Below, piece after piece: positions 51,531-61,263 of a stretch of 64,000 bases of DNA; the first letter of the stretch is position 1, and each line of letters opens with the position of its first letter. The stretch covers positions 86,474-150,473 of the forward strand of contig JAOAUN010000048.1 in the NCBI GenBank assembly GCA_030157545.1. Direction: 5' to 3'. The notes below the pieces were generated by a model. It was not told the origin of the DNA, did no database searches, and saw nothing but the letters and a program-made list of their open reading frames with translations. Origin of the DNA: Burkholderiaceae bacterium. Its GTDB lineage: Bacteria; Pseudomonadota; Gammaproteobacteria; Burkholderiales; Burkholderiaceae_D. The translations under genes were made by a program, and so were the position numbers.

Positions 51531-52832
51531 ATGACCCAATCTGACGCCAAAGCCACGCTATCCTTTTCCGACGGTTCGCCCCCGATAGATTTTCCTATCT
51601 ACAAAGGCACGGTCGGTCCGGACGTCATCGATATCCGCAAGCTCTACGGCGCAACCGGCAAGTTCACCTATGACCCGGGTTTTATGTCGACGGCTGCTTG
51701 TAACTCATCGATTACCTACATCGATGGCGACAAGGGCGAGCTGCTGTATCGCGGCTATCCGATCGAGCAGCTGGCCGTCAATTGCGACTTCCTCGAATCC
51801 TGCTATCTGCTGTTGAATGGCGAACTTCCAAACGTCGCCGAGAAAAAGAAATTCGTTGACACCGTCACCAAGCACACCATGGTGCACGAGCAGATGCAAT
51901 TCTTCTTCCGCGGCTTCCGTCGCGATGCGCATCCTATGTCGGTACTGGTCGGCACCGTCGGCGCGCTGGCGTCGTTCTATCATGACTCGCTCGACATCAA
52001 CGACCCGCATCACCGTGAAGTCTCGGCAATTCGCCTGATCGCGAAGATGCCAACGCTGGTCGCAATGGCCTACAAATATTCGATGGGCCAGCCTTTCGTT
52101 TATCCACGCAACGACTTGTCGTACAGCGCAAACTTCATGCGCATGATGTTTGCCAATCCTGCTGAAGACTATAAAGTCAACGACGTGCTGGTACGTGCAC
52201 TGGACCGCATCCTGATCTTGCATGCAGACCACGAGCAGAACGCTTCAACCTCGACGGTTCGCCTGTCCGGTTCGTCAGGTGCGAATCCATTCGCCTGTAT
52301 CGCCGCCGGCATCGCCTGTCTGTGGGGTCCGGCACACGGTGGCGCCAACGAAGCAGCATTGAACATGCTGAAAGAAATCGGCACCGTCGAGAACATTCCG
52401 GCTTTCATCGCACAAGTCAAAGACAAGAACTCCAGCGTCAAGCTGATGGGATTCGGTCACCGCGTCTACAAGAACTTCGACCCGCGCGCCAAACTCATGC
52501 GTGAAACCTGCCACGAAGTGCTGGAAGAACTGGGCCTGCAAAACGACCCGTTGTTCAAGCTGGCCATGGCCTTGGAAAAGGTCGCGCTGGAAGACGAATA
52601 CTTCGTCTCCCGCAAGCTCTATCCAAACGTCGACTTCTACTCCGGCATCGTGCAGTCCGCGCTCGGCATTCCGGTCTCGCTGTTCACCGGTATTTTTGCG
52701 ATGGCGCGTACCGTGGGCTGGATCGCGCAGTGGAATGAAATGATCTCCGACCCGGAGCAAAAAATCGGTCGCCCTCGTCAGCTGTTCGTCGGCGAAGTGC
52801 ATCGTGATGTGAAGCCGATAGCAAAACGCTAA
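51531..52832 (+). CDS. gltA: Citrate synthase (type II, hexameric)
   Basis: 433 residues. It condenses oxaloacetate and acetyl-CoA to citrate, the entry step of the TCA cycle. Active-site motifs: the histidine in [11 protein letters not shown], the histidine in [12 protein letters not shown], and the aspartate after [14 protein letters not shown]. The N-terminal small domain of proteobacterial type II enzymes is present. An intrinsic terminator follows. A ribosome-binding site AAGGTAG precedes the ATG. Confidence 0.98.
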   Translation: MTQSDAKATLSFSDGSPPIDFPIYKGTVGPDVIDIRKLYGATGKFTYDPGFMSTAACNSSITYIDGDKGELLYRGYPIEQLAVNCDFLESCYLLLNGELPNVAEKKKFVDTVTKHTMVHEQMQFFFRGFRRDAHPMSVLVGTVGALASFYHDSLDINDPHHREVSAIRLIAKMPTLVAMAYKYSMGQPFVYPRNDLSYSANFMRMMFANPAEDYKVNDVLVRALDRILILHADHEQNASTSTVRLSGSSGANPFACIAAGIACLWGPAHGGANEAALNMLKEIGTVENIPAFIAQVKDKNSSVKLMGFGHRVYKNFDPRAKLMRETCHEVLEELGLQNDPLFKLAMALEKVALEDEYFVSRKLYPNVDFYSGIVQSALGIPVSLFTGIFAMARTVGWIAQWNEMISDPEQKIGRPRQLFVGEVHRDVKPIAKR

Positions 52833-52850
52833 GAGCGCAATCAGAAAATA

Positions 52851-52877
52851 AACGGGTCCTTGTGACCCGTTTTTTTC
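52851..52877 (+). terminator. Intrinsic terminator of gltA
   Basis: AACGGGTC (52851-52858) pairs with GACCCGTT (52864-52871), followed by a T-run. Confidence 0.9.
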
Positions 52878-53025
52878 GGGCTGAAGCAGGCAATATGTTA
52901 TCCTGCGATCCTGAATTTGCAGTGCAATCTGTCGAACGGTAAGCCCGTAAAACAGAAGGTTTTCCTGGATTCGTGGAATCCATAACCCTCCAATCTCGCG
53001 AAGCGCGAAGAAAAAGGTGAGCAAA

Positions 53026-55881
53026 ATGATGCAGCAGTTTCAATCCAACTCCTATCTGTTTGGAGGTAATGCACCGTACGTGGAAGAATTCTACGAGGCC
53101 TATCTTCTCAATCCCGGCTCGGTACCTGACAACTGGCGCGCGTATTTCGACGCGATGCAGCACGTACCCGCAGTCGATGGCAGTGACCGTCCCGATGTTG
53201 CCCATGCCCCCGTTGTGGCCTCGTTTGCCGAGCGCGCCAAACAGGGTCCGATTCGCACTGTCTCGGCGACTGCTGATGCCGAAATGGGCCGCAAACGCGT
53301 CGCTGTTACCCAGTTGATCGCAGCGTATCGTTTCCTTGGCACACAATGGGCCAACCTCGATCCCTTGCAGCGCCAGGAGCGCCCGCTGATTCCGGAACTG
53401 GAACCTGCTTTCTACGGCTTTTCCGATGCGGACATGGACATCGTGTTCAACATCAGCAACACCTATTTCGGCAGCGAGCAGGCCAGCTTGCGTGACTTGT
53501 TGCAAGCACTGCGCGACACCTACTGCCGCTCGATCGGCGCCGAATTCATGTACATGACCGACCCCGCGCAAAAACGCTGGATGCAGGAGCGTCTTGAATC
53601 GACACGTGCCACCGGCAACTTCAGCCGTGACCAGAAAACTCACATTCTCGACCGCCTGACTGCGGCCGAAGGTCTCGAGCGTTATCTGCATACCAAATAC
53701 GTCGGCCAGAAGCGCTTCTCGCTCGAAGGCAGTGAGTCCTTCATTGCTTCGCTCGACGAAACCATTCAGCGCGCCGGCAATCAGGGCGTGCAGGAAATCG
53801 TCATCGGCATGGCGCATCGCGGCCGCTTGAATGTGCTGGTCAACATCCTCGGCAAAATGCCGCAGGAACTGTTTGCCGAATTCGAAGGCAAGCATGGCGA
53901 CGACCTTCCAGCTGGCGACGTCAAATACCATCAGGGCTTCTCGAGCGACATCTCGACACCAGGCGGTCCGGTGCATCTGTCACTCGCGTTCAACCCTTCG
54001 CACCTCGAGATCGTCAACCCAGTGGTTGAAGGCTCGGTCAAGGCGCGCATGGACCGGCGTGGTGACAAAGACGGCCTGCAAGTGCTGCCAATTCTGGTGC
54101 ACGGCGACGCCGCCTTTGCAGGGCAGGGCGTGGTCATGGAAACGCTGAATCTGGCGCAGACGCGTGGCTACGGTACCGGCGGCACGGTGCACATCGTCAT
54201 TAACAACCAGATCGGCTTCACCACCTCCGACCCGCGTGACTCGCGTTCTACCCTGTACTGCTCGGACGTGGTCAAGATGATCGAAGCGCCGGTGCTGCAC
54301 GTCAACGGCGACGATCCGGAAGCGGTTGTGTTCGCAACGCAGATCGCGCTCGACTTCCGCATGCAGTTCCAGAAAGATATCGTGGTCGACATCGTTTGCT
54401 ACCGCAAACTTGGCCACAACGAGCAAGACACCCCAGCGCTGACGCAGCCGCTGATGTACAAGAAAATCGGCCAGCATCCTGGCACTCGCAAACTGTACGC
54501 CGACAAGCTCGCCACACAGGGCACGATTGCCGCTGACGGCGGCGACGACATGGTCAAGGCCTTCCGCGATGCGATGGATGCCGGTCGTCATACGATCGAC
54601 CCGGTTATCTCCAACTTCAAGAGCAAGTACGCTGTGGACTGGCTGCCGTTCCTGAACCGCAAATGGACTGACGCCGCCGACACGGCCGTACCGATGGCGG
54701 AACTCAAGCGACTGGCTGCGCGTATTACGCAAGTGCCGGAAGATTTCAAACCACACCCGCTGGTTGAAAAAGTATTGGGCGACCGCGCCACCATGGGCCG
54801 TGGCGAGATGAATCTCGACTGGGGCATGGGCGAACATCTTGGCTTTGCGTCTCTGCTGGCTTCCGGTTATGCGATCCGCATCACTGGTCAGGATGCCGGT
54901 CGCGGCACCTTCGTGCACAGACACGCGGTGCTGCATGACCAGAAGCGCGAACGCTGGGATGCCGGCACTTATATTCCTCTACAAAACATTTCGGATCAGC
55001 AGGCGCCGTTTACCGTCATTGACTCTGTGCTGTCGGAAGAAGCCGTGCTCGCTTTTGAATACGGTTACTCGTCAGCCGAGCCGAACACGCTGACGATCTG
55101 GGAAGCACAGTTTGGTGACTTCGCCAATGGCGCACAAGTCGTTATCGACCAGTTCATCAGCTCCGGCGAAGTGAAGTGGGGCCGTGCGAATGGTCTGGTG
55201 ATGATGCTGCCGCATGGTTATGAAGGCCAGGGTCCGGAACACTCATCTGCCCGTATCGAACGCTTCCTGCAGCTTTGTGCTGACAACAATATGCAAGTTG
55301 TGCAGCCCACCACGGCCGCGCAGATTTTCCATCTGCTACGCCGTCAAATGATCCGCCTGTTCAGGAAGCCTTTGGTCATCATGACGCCGAAGTCGCTGCT
55401 GCGTAACAAGGATGCCGGTTCATCGTTGACGGAACTCTCCAAGGGCTCGTTCCATACCGTGATCGGCGAAGTTGATGACAAGATCGATGCGAAGAAAGTT
55501 AAGCGCGTACTGGCTTGCTCCGGCAAGGTCTATTACGACCTGGTCAATGCCCGCAAAGAGCGTGGCCAGACCGACACGGCGATTATCCGCGTCGAGCAGC
55601 TGTATCCGTTCCCGCACAAGACCTTTGCTGCAGAACTGAAGGCTTTCCCGAACTTCAATGAACTGGTCTGGGTACAGGACGAGCCGCAAAATCAGGGCCC
55701 GTGGTTCCAGATCCAGCACAATATTTTCGAGAACCTCGGCGACGGCCAGAAGCTGGCTTACGCCGGACGACCTGCCAGCGCATCGCCTGCTGTCGGTTAC
55801 TACGACAAGCACTATGCGCAGCAGAAGGCATTGATCGAAACCGCATTTTCGAAGCTCAAAGGCTTCGTACTGACCAAATAA
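53026..55881 (+). CDS. odhA: 2-oxoglutarate dehydrogenase E1 component
   Basis: 951 residues. Thiamine-diphosphate-dependent decarboxylase of the 2-oxoglutarate dehydrogenase complex. The N-terminus MMQQFQSNSYLFGGNAPYVEEFYEAY is family-typical. The core has GMAHRGRLNVL, the TPP motif GDDPEAV with NNQIGFTTSDPRDSRS, and the second domain with the EYGYSSAEP region. The ATG at 53026 lies 5 bases after AAGGTGA; an in-frame GTG at 53017 is an alternative. odhB follows after 60 bases. Confidence 0.97.
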   Translation: MMQQFQSNSYLFGGNAPYVEEFYEAYLLNPGSVPDNWRAYFDAMQHVPAVDGSDRPDVAHAPVVASFAERAKQGPIRTVSATADAEMGRKRVAVTQLIAAYRFLGTQWANLDPLQRQERPLIPELEPAFYGFSDADMDIVFNISNTYFGSEQASLRDLLQALRDTYCRSIGAEFMYMTDPAQKRWMQERLESTRATGNFSRDQKTHILDRLTAAEGLERYLHTKYVGQKRFSLEGSESFIASLDETIQRAGNQGVQEIVIGMAHRGRLNVLVNILGKMPQELFAEFEGKHGDDLPAGDVKYHQGFSSDISTPGGPVHLSLAFNPSHLEIVNPVVEGSVKARMDRRGDKDGLQVLPILVHGDAAFAGQGVVMETLNLAQTRGYGTGGTVHIVINNQIGFTTSDPRDSRSTLYCSDVVKMIEAPVLHVNGDDPEAVVFATQIALDFRMQFQKDIVVDIVCYRKLGHNEQDTPALTQPLMYKKIGQHPGTRKLYADKLATQGTIAADGGDDMVKAFRDAMDAGRHTIDPVISNFKSKYAVDWLPFLNRKWTDAADTAVPMAELKRLAARITQVPEDFKPHPLVEKVLGDRATMGRGEMNLDWGMGEHLGFASLLASGYAIRITGQDAGRGTFVHRHAVLHDQKRERWDAGTYIPLQNISDQQAPFTVIDSVLSEEAVLAFEYGYSSAEPNTLTIWEAQFGDFANGAQVVIDQFISSGEVKWGRANGLVMMLPHGYEGQGPEHSSARIERFLQLCADNNMQVVQPTTAAQIFHLLRRQMIRLFRKPLVIMTPKSLLRNKDAGSSLTELSKGSFHTVIGEVDDKIDAKKVKRVLACSGKVYYDLVNARKERGQTDTAIIRVEQLYPFPHKTFAAELKAFPNFNELVWVQDEPQNQGPWFQIQHNIFENLGDGQKLAYAGRPASASPAVGYYDKHYAQQKALIETAFSKLKGFVLTK

Positions 55882-55941
55882 AGACCCGGCGGCGACCCGG
55901 AAGCCGGTGCGCCGTACGAACAACCCGAAACGGAGAGTGTC

Positions 55942-57195
55942 ATGGCAATTCTTGATGTAGTCGTACCGCAGTTATCTGAATCCGTCGCCGAAGCGACCCT
56001 GCTGCAGTGGCATAAAAAAGTCGGCGAAGCAGTCGCCCGTGATGAAAACCTGATTGATGTCGAGACCGACAAGGTCGTGCTCGAACTGCCAGCCCCTGCA
56101 CAAGGCGTGATCGTTGAAATCATTCGCGGCGATGGCAGCACCGTCGTCGCCGGCGAGCTGATCGCCCGCATCGATACCGAAGCGACTGCCGGCGCTGCTG
56201 TGCCAGCCGCAACGGCCGCACCTGTCGCAGCTACCGCAGCCGCTGCTCCCGCTGCTGCTGCACCTGCTGCCGCATCCGGCGCTATCGCAATGCCTGCTGC
56301 TGCGAAAATGCTGGCCGAGAACAACATGTCGGCTTCCGCTGTTGCCGGCACCGGCAAGGATGGTCGCGTGACCAAGGGTGATGTGATCAGCGCGCTTGAA
56401 ACGAAACCGGCACCGGCCCCTGCCGCCGCCGCGCCGCGTCCGGCTGCTGCTGCCTTGCCTGCGGTAGCTGCACCTGCGGCGATGGACCTGGGCAGTCGCC
56501 CTGAACAGCGCGTGCCCATGAGCCGCCTGCGCGCCCGTATCGCCGAGCGTCTGTTGCAATCGCAAGCCACCAATGCCATCCTGACGACCTTCAACGAAGT
56601 CAACATGCAGCCGGTCATGGACCTGCGCAACAAGTACAAAGACAAGTTCGAAAAGGAACATGGCGTCAAGCTCGGCTTCATGTCGTTCTTCGTCAAAGCC
56701 GCTGTCGCTGCCTTGAAAAAATACCCGGTCATCAATGCGTCTATCGATGGTAATGACGTGGTCTATCACGGCTACTTTGATATTGGTATCGCCGTCGGTT
56801 CGCCACGCGGTCTGGTCGTGCCTATCCTGCGTAATGTCGACCAGATGTCGATTGCAGACATCGAAAAGAAAATCGGTGAGTTTGGCGTCAAAGCCCGTGA
56901 CGGCAAACTGACGCTGGAAGAACTGACCGGCGGCACCTTCTCGATCTCGAATGGCGGCGTGTTCGGATCCATGCTGTCGACCCCGATCATCAATCCTCCG
57001 CAGTCAGCCATTCTGGGTGTGCATGCGACCAAGGATCGCGCAGTCGTCGAAAATGGCCAGATCGTAATCCGTCCGATGAATTACCTGGCGATGTCGTATG
57101 ACCACCGCATCATTGACGGTCGTGAAGCAGTGCTCGGTCTGGTGGCGATGAAAGAAGCGCTGGAAGATCCTGCGCGTTTGCTGCTCGATCTTTAA
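55942..57195 (+). CDS. odhB: Dihydrolipoyl succinyltransferase (2-oxoglutarate dehydrogenase E2)
   Basis: 417 residues. Core of the complex. One lipoyl domain (1-75) with the lipoylated lysine in the ETDKVVLE motif; an Ala/Pro-rich linker; the peripheral subunit-binding domain ([31 protein letters not shown]); a second Ala/Pro linker; then the catalytic domain ending with the active-site [20 protein letters not shown] precedes the ATG. A REP-like element separates it from lpdA. Confidence 0.97.
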   Translation: MAILDVVVPQLSESVAEATLLQWHKKVGEAVARDENLIDVETDKVVLELPAPAQGVIVEIIRGDGSTVVAGELIARIDTEATAGAAVPAATAAPVAATAAAAPAAAAPAAASGAIAMPAAAKMLAENNMSASAVAGTGKDGRVTKGDVISALETKPAPAPAAAAPRPAAAALPAVAAPAAMDLGSRPEQRVPMSRLRARIAERLLQSQATNAILTTFNEVNMQPVMDLRNKYKDKFEKEHGVKLGFMSFFVKAAVAALKKYPVINASIDGNDVVYHGYFDIGIAVGSPRGLVVPILRNVDQMSIADIEKKIGEFGVKARDGKLTLEELTGGTFSISNGGVFGSMLSTPIINPPQSAILGVHATKDRAVVENGQIVIRPMNYLAMSYDHRIIDGREAVLGLVAMKEALEDPARLLLDL

Positions 57196-57216
57196 TTCGG
57201 GCTTGTCAGTCAATAC

Positions 57217-57298
57217 GAAAGCCACTGGGTCCCGGCCTGCGCCGGGACGACCACTACAGGCGTCGTTCCAGCGAATGCTGGAACCCAGTGTCTTGAAA
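57217..57298. repeat. REP/BIME-like paired palindrome, copy 4
   Basis: Unit one has GTCCCGGC/GCCGGGAC arms (about 57229-57248), with CCACTGG before. Unit two has GTTCCAGC/GCTGGAAC arms (about 57264-57283) and ends CCCAGTG. Spacer is the shortest of the four copies. It lies between odhB and lpdA, inside the operon. Confidence 0.87.
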
Positions 57299-57326
57299 TG
57301 CAGAAGACGCTTCAGGGAAAATAATC

Positions 57327-58754
57327 ATGTCCAAAAATTTTGACGTAGTCGTAATCGGTGGCGGCCCCGGCGGCTACATCGCCGCTATCCGTGCCGCACA
57401 ACTCGGCTTTTCTACCGCCTGTATCGACGAGTGGAAAAACGACAAGGGCGGCCCCGCACCGGGCGGCACCTGCACCAATGTCGGTTGTATTCCATCGAAA
57501 GCGCTCCTGCAGTCTTCAGAGCATTTCGAACACGCAGGTCACGGCTTTGCCGAGCACGGCATCGAAGTCAAAGGCCTCAAGCTCAACCTTGGCCAGATGC
57601 TGGGTCGCAAGGACACCGTCGTCAAACAAAACAATGACGGCATCCTTTTTCTGCTCAAGAAAAATAAAGTCACCTTTTTCCACGGTCGTGGCGCATTCGC
57701 CAAAGCCGATGCAGAGGGTTATGAAATTGCCGTCACCGGTGCTGCCAGTGAAACGCTCAAGGCCAAGCACGTCATCATCGCCACCGGCTCGAACCCGCGC
57801 GTGCTGCCGGGTGCAGAGTTTGACGAAAAACTTATCCTGTCCAACACCGGTGCTTTGAATATCGACGCCGTTCCGAAAAAACTCGGCGTCATCGGCGCCG
57901 GTGTCATTGGCCTGGAAATGGGCAGCGTCTGGCGTCGCCTTGGCGCAGAAGTTACCGTGCTCGAAGCGCTGCCGGCATTCCTCGGCGCCGTTGACGATCA
58001 AATCGCCAAGGAAGCGCACAAACTGTTTTTGAAGCAGGGACTGGCGATTAACTTGGGCGTGAAGATCGGCACCATCAAGGCGGGCAAGGACAACGTCACC
58101 GTTGACTACACCGATGACAAAGGCGCGGCACACAAGGCTGTGTTTGACCGCCTGATCATCTCCATCGGCCGCGTGCCCAATACCATTGGTCTCAATGCAG
58201 AATCAGTTGGTTTGAAGCTCGACGAGCGCGGCTTTGTTGCCGTTGATGCAGACTGCCGCACCAGCTTGCCGAATGTATGGGCAGTCGGTGACGTCGTGCG
58301 CGGCCCGATGCTGGCGCACAAGGCCGAAGAGGAAGGCGTTGCCGTTGCCGAGCGCATCGCCGGCCAGCATGGTCATGTGAACTTCAATACTATTCCATGG
58401 GTCATTTATACATCGCCTGAAATTGCATGGGTCGGCAAGACCGAACAACAACTCAAAGCGGAAGGCATTGCCTACAAGGCCGGCAGTTTTCCGTTCATGG
58501 CCAATGGCCGCGCACGTGCGCTTGGCGATACGTCCGGCATGGTGAAGTTTCTTGCTGATGCGAAAAGCGATGAAATTCTTGGTGTGCACATAATTGGGCC
58601 GATGGCATCCGAGCTGATTGCGGAAGCCGTAGTCGCCATGGAATTCCGCGCCTCGGCGGAGGACATTGCGCGCATTTGCCACGCACATCCTTCCTTGTCG
58701 GAAGCAACCAAGGAAGCCGCGCTGGCAGTGGACAAGCGTTCGCTTAATTTCTGA
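57327..58754 (+). CDS. lpdA: Dihydrolipoyl dehydrogenase (E3)
   Basis: 475 residues. It reoxidises dihydrolipoamide on E2 and reduces NAD+. Motifs: FAD-binding [12 protein letters not shown] at the N-terminus, redox disulfide [16 protein letters not shown]-binding [10 protein letters not shown], the second FAD motif WAVGDVV and the catalytic His/Glu in [10 protein letters not shown]. It follows odhB, with a REP element in the gap, as the last gene of the odhAB-lpd operon. Confidence 0.97.
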   Translation: MSKNFDVVVIGGGPGGYIAAIRAAQLGFSTACIDEWKNDKGGPAPGGTCTNVGCIPSKALLQSSEHFEHAGHGFAEHGIEVKGLKLNLGQMLGRKDTVVKQNNDGILFLLKKNKVTFFHGRGAFAKADAEGYEIAVTGAASETLKAKHVIIATGSNPRVLPGAEFDEKLILSNTGALNIDAVPKKLGVIGAGVIGLEMGSVWRRLGAEVTVLEALPAFLGAVDDQIAKEAHKLFLKQGLAINLGVKIGTIKAGKDNVTVDYTDDKGAAHKAVFDRLIISIGRVPNTIGLNAESVGLKLDERGFVAVDADCRTSLPNVWAVGDVVRGPMLAHKAEEEGVAVAERIAGQHGHVNFNTIPWVIYTSPEIAWVGKTEQQLKAEGIAYKAGSFPFMANGRARALGDTSGMVKFLADAKSDEILGVHIIGPMASELIAEAVVAMEFRASAEDIARICHAHPSLSEATKEAALAVDKRSLNF

Positions 58755-58890
58755 TTCTGAATGCGGCGAATTTCGCTGCGATCTTCTACCCCACGTTCCA
58801 TCTTTTATAAAGGTGAGTTGGGTAGTTGAGCGCAGCGGAACTCACGATCACTCATTAACGAAACAGGTACCAGCAAAAAGAGGAGGGTTC
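58755..58890. other. Gap after lpdA with a 7-bp inverted repeat
   Basis: GTGAGTT (58813-58819) and AACTCAC (58839-58845) are exact reverse complements separated by 19 bases. No gene and no clear terminator are seen. Confidence 0.4.
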
Positions 58891-59298
58891 ATGCTTCGTG
58901 TTTCCATCATCCTGACGACTTTGCTGCTGACAGCCTGTACCAGCCTGCCACCGTACTCAGGCAAAGTCACCATTCTGTCGACGACAAAATCCCAGCCACT
59001 CGAGGGGGCTATGTGCGTAGTCGAAACCGGTGCCGGCCGCTGGACCGTGCAGACGCCGGGCACCGTAACGGTTGGCCAGCCGGCTGGCGACTTGCGCGTA
59101 GTGTGTGATAAAGAAGGCTACCGCACTTCCGAAGTCATCCATCGTGGTCAGGGCAGGGGCAGCGCGACGCGCATGGGCGTAGGTATCGCTGGCGGCAGTG
59201 GTGGCGGCGTGGGTATTTCACTGGGCATGGGCATTCCCGTCAGTGGCTGGCGCGATGACTATCCGGAGCAGGTACTTGTCGACATGACCCCGCTTTAG
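58891..59298 (+). CDS. Small predicted lipoprotein
   Basis: 135 residues. The signal peptide ends in a lipobox (LLTAC at residues 12-16), so it is membrane-anchored at Cys16. The mature part has two more cysteines (MCVVE, RVVCD) and a Gly-rich stretch (about residues 85-115: GVGIAGGSGGGVGISLGMG), the rest beta-rich; it resembles a carboxypeptidase-regulatory-like or surface fold but no family is certain. AGGAGG lies 4 bases before the ATG at 58891. Function unknown. Confidence 0.75.
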   Translation: MLRVSIILTTLLLTACTSLPPYSGKVTILSTTKSQPLEGAMCVVETGAGRWTVQTPGTVTVGQPAGDLRVVCDKEGYRTSEVIHRGQGRGSATRMGVGIAGGSGGGVGISLGMGIPVSGWRDDYPEQVLVDMTPL

Positions 59299-59324
59299 CT
59301 GTGCCGTATACAAATAATAACAAT

Positions 59325-60422
59325 ATGAACGTCACCGAGTATTACGCGCTAGCCTTGGTGCAGCGCGGCTATCAGTCCGACCCTGCGCAAGAATCAGCGA
59401 TTGCCCGTCTGCAGCTGGGCTATGAAGAGTGGGTTGGCTACAGGAAGCAGCGCGCGCACCGCATCAAGCGTCTCATTACCCGTCCGGATGTGCCGCGCGG
59501 CGTATACCTGTGGGGCGGTGTCGGTCGCGGCAAATCCTTTCTGATGGACAGTTTTTATCTGGTCGTGCCCGTAGTGCGCAAGACACGCCTGCATTTTCAT
59601 GAATTTATGCGCGGCGTGCATCGTGAGCTCGACGAGCAAAAGGGAGTCGAAAATCCGCTCGACGTAGTCGCTAAACGTATTGCCCGTAAATATCGCTTGA
59701 TTTGTTTTGATGAATTCCATGTGTCGGATATTGCCGACGCGATGATTCTCTACAACCTGTTGACGGCACTATTTGAGAATGGCGTGTCCTTTGTTTTTAC
59801 CTCCAACTACGCTCCCGACGGACTCTACCCTGACGGTTTGCATCGTGACCGTATGCTGCCCGCGATCGCCTTGCTAAAAGAAAAGCTTGATGTAATCAAT
59901 GTTGATGCCGGAGTCGACTACCGCAAGCGAGCAATGGATCAAGTCGATGCCTATCACACCCCCTTAGGAGCGAAAGCCGATCATGCTTTGCGTCATGCCT
60001 TTACCAGCATTGCCGAGGCGGCCGAGCAAGAACCGCGCATCAAGATCGAATCGCGCGAAGTGCGCTGCCTGCGTCGCGCCGGCGGCGTGATCTGGTTTGA
60101 TTTCGCGACATTATGCGGCGGCCCTCGCTCTCAAAATGACTATCTTGAAATCGCCAGCCGCTTTCATACTGTGATCCTGTCGGGCGTGCCGGTAATGCCG
60201 GCATCCATGGCTTCCGAAGCACGGCGCTTTACGTGGCTTATTGATGTGCTATACGATCACAGGGTCAAGCTGGTGATGTCAGCCGAAGCCGCGCCTGAGT
60301 TGCTCTACACGGAAGGCGCGCTGGCCAATGAATTTCACCGTACCGTATCGCGCATCATTGAAATGCAGTCGCTGGAATATAAAGAAAGCCAGCGCCGTCA
60401 GGCCGCCGCCGCTATTGCCTGA
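59325..60422 (+). CDS. zapE: Cell division protein ZapE (AFG1-like ATPase)
   Basis: 365 residues. ZapE is an ATPase of the AFG1 family that interacts with FtsZ at the division ring. Walker A GGVGRGKS is at residues 64-71 and Walker B LICFDEFHVSD near 130. The family segments LHFHEFM and FTSNYAPD are also clear. The ATG at 59325 is used; an in-frame GTG at 59301 would add eight residues. It is 26 bases from the lipoprotein gene, so co-transcription is possible. Confidence 0.9.
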   Translation: MNVTEYYALALVQRGYQSDPAQESAIARLQLGYEEWVGYRKQRAHRIKRLITRPDVPRGVYLWGGVGRGKSFLMDSFYLVVPVVRKTRLHFHEFMRGVHRELDEQKGVENPLDVVAKRIARKYRLICFDEFHVSDIADAMILYNLLTALFENGVSFVFTSNYAPDGLYPDGLHRDRMLPAIALLKEKLDVINVDAGVDYRKRAMDQVDAYHTPLGAKADHALRHAFTSIAEAAEQEPRIKIESREVRCLRRAGGVIWFDFATLCGGPRSQNDYLEIASRFHTVILSGVPVMPASMASEARRFTWLIDVLYDHRVKLVMSAEAAPELLYTEGALANEFHRTVSRIIEMQSLEYKESQRRQAAAAIA

Positions 60423-60483
60423 CATTTGCTATAAAGTTTGCTGCAATTTGCTGATTCTGCAGGCAGTATCAAGAAAGAAGCTG

Positions 60484-60978
60484 ATGAGATTTGTTTCTGT
60501 TTTACCGTCTTTACTGTTGCTGTTCGTGCTCAATCTGGCATCGGCCGCTTCGCCGCAAATAGTGCGTGAGGACGCGCTCGTCAAAAACTATCCGGCCGGT
60601 ACCATACAAACTGTGCAGCAAGCATCGGCAGCGTTGGCAGAGGTGAGGGCAACACGCAAAGAGGTTGAGGACGACTACACGCAAACGCGTAATGACTGTC
60701 TGGAAAAATTCTTCATGGCTGTCTGTTTTGAGCGCGCCAAGGATCGTCGTCGTCAGGCGCTGGCAGCGATTCGTAAAGTTGAAATAGAAGCCAGTGCCTA
60801 TCTGCGCAAAGAAAAAGCCGATGAGCGTGATCGCGGCGTGGCTGAACGGCAGCGCAATGCAGCATTGCCTCAGGATGGTACGGGTATGCCATTCAAGGGA
60901 GCAACGCGTCCCGAGTCGGCCCCCAATGAGCCAGCTCCTAAAGAACCTGCGCCTGATGAACCATCGGACAAGCCATGA
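60484..60978 (+). CDS. Exported protein of unknown function
   Basis: 164 residues with a signal peptide (MRFVSVLPSLLLLFVLNLASAA). The mature part is mostly helical and charged (EVEDDYTQTRNDCLEKFFMAVCFERAKDRR) with two cysteines about 10 residues apart that could form a disulfide. It ends in a repeated NEPAPKEPAPDEP tail. AGAAAGAAG precedes the ATG. Its end overlaps the next gene by 4 bases, so the two form an operon. No function is recognised. Confidence 0.72.
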   Translation: MRFVSVLPSLLLLFVLNLASAASPQIVREDALVKNYPAGTIQTVQQASAALAEVRATRKEVEDDYTQTRNDCLEKFFMAVCFERAKDRRRQALAAIRKVEIEASAYLRKEKADERDRGVAERQRNAALPQDGTGMPFKGATRPESAPNEPAPKEPAPDEPSDKP

Positions 60979-61178
60979 CAGAACGCCTCGAACAGGTTCT
61001 GGAAAGGCTGGTCGCTCTGGAAGTCGAGCACCGTGATCTGGATTCTGCGATTGACCTGCTTACAGAAGCAGGACGCGCCGATGACTTGCAGCTGCGCCGC
61101 TTCAAGAAGCGCAAGCTGCAGTTGAAAGACCAGATCAATCAATTGAAAATGCAGCTGGTGCCCGATATCCCTGCATGA
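60975..61178 (+). CDS. DUF465/YdcH family small coiled-coil protein
   Basis: 67 residues, highly charged and helical. The sequence shows the DUF465 features: LVALEVEHRDLDSAIDLL, then RRFKKRKLQLKDQINQL. Cytoplasmic, no signal peptide. ATGA overlap with the exported protein gene. Function unknown. Confidence 0.75.
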   Translation: MTERLEQVLERLVALEVEHRDLDSAIDLLTEAGRADDLQLRRFKKRKLQLKDQINQLKMQLVPDIPA

Positions 61179-61263
61179 ATACAGGCGGCCTGCGAGCTTC
61201 CTGCCGCAACAGGTAAAATGCGGATTGCCATAAGCATTTTTTCATTGCGGATTCTCCCAAATT

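Noticed and set aside
52684..53976. 430-codon open frame on the minus strand spanning the gltA end and odhA start
   Set aside because: It crosses the gltA terminator and two clear genes; antisense shadow.
53980..54936. 318-codon open frame on the minus strand opposite odhA
   Set aside because: Antisense shadow of odhA with low-complexity His/Arg/Val-rich reading.
56150..56480. Repetitive GCTGC-rich stretch that looks like a simple repeat
   Set aside because: It encodes the Ala/Pro linkers of the odhB product, normal for E2 proteins.
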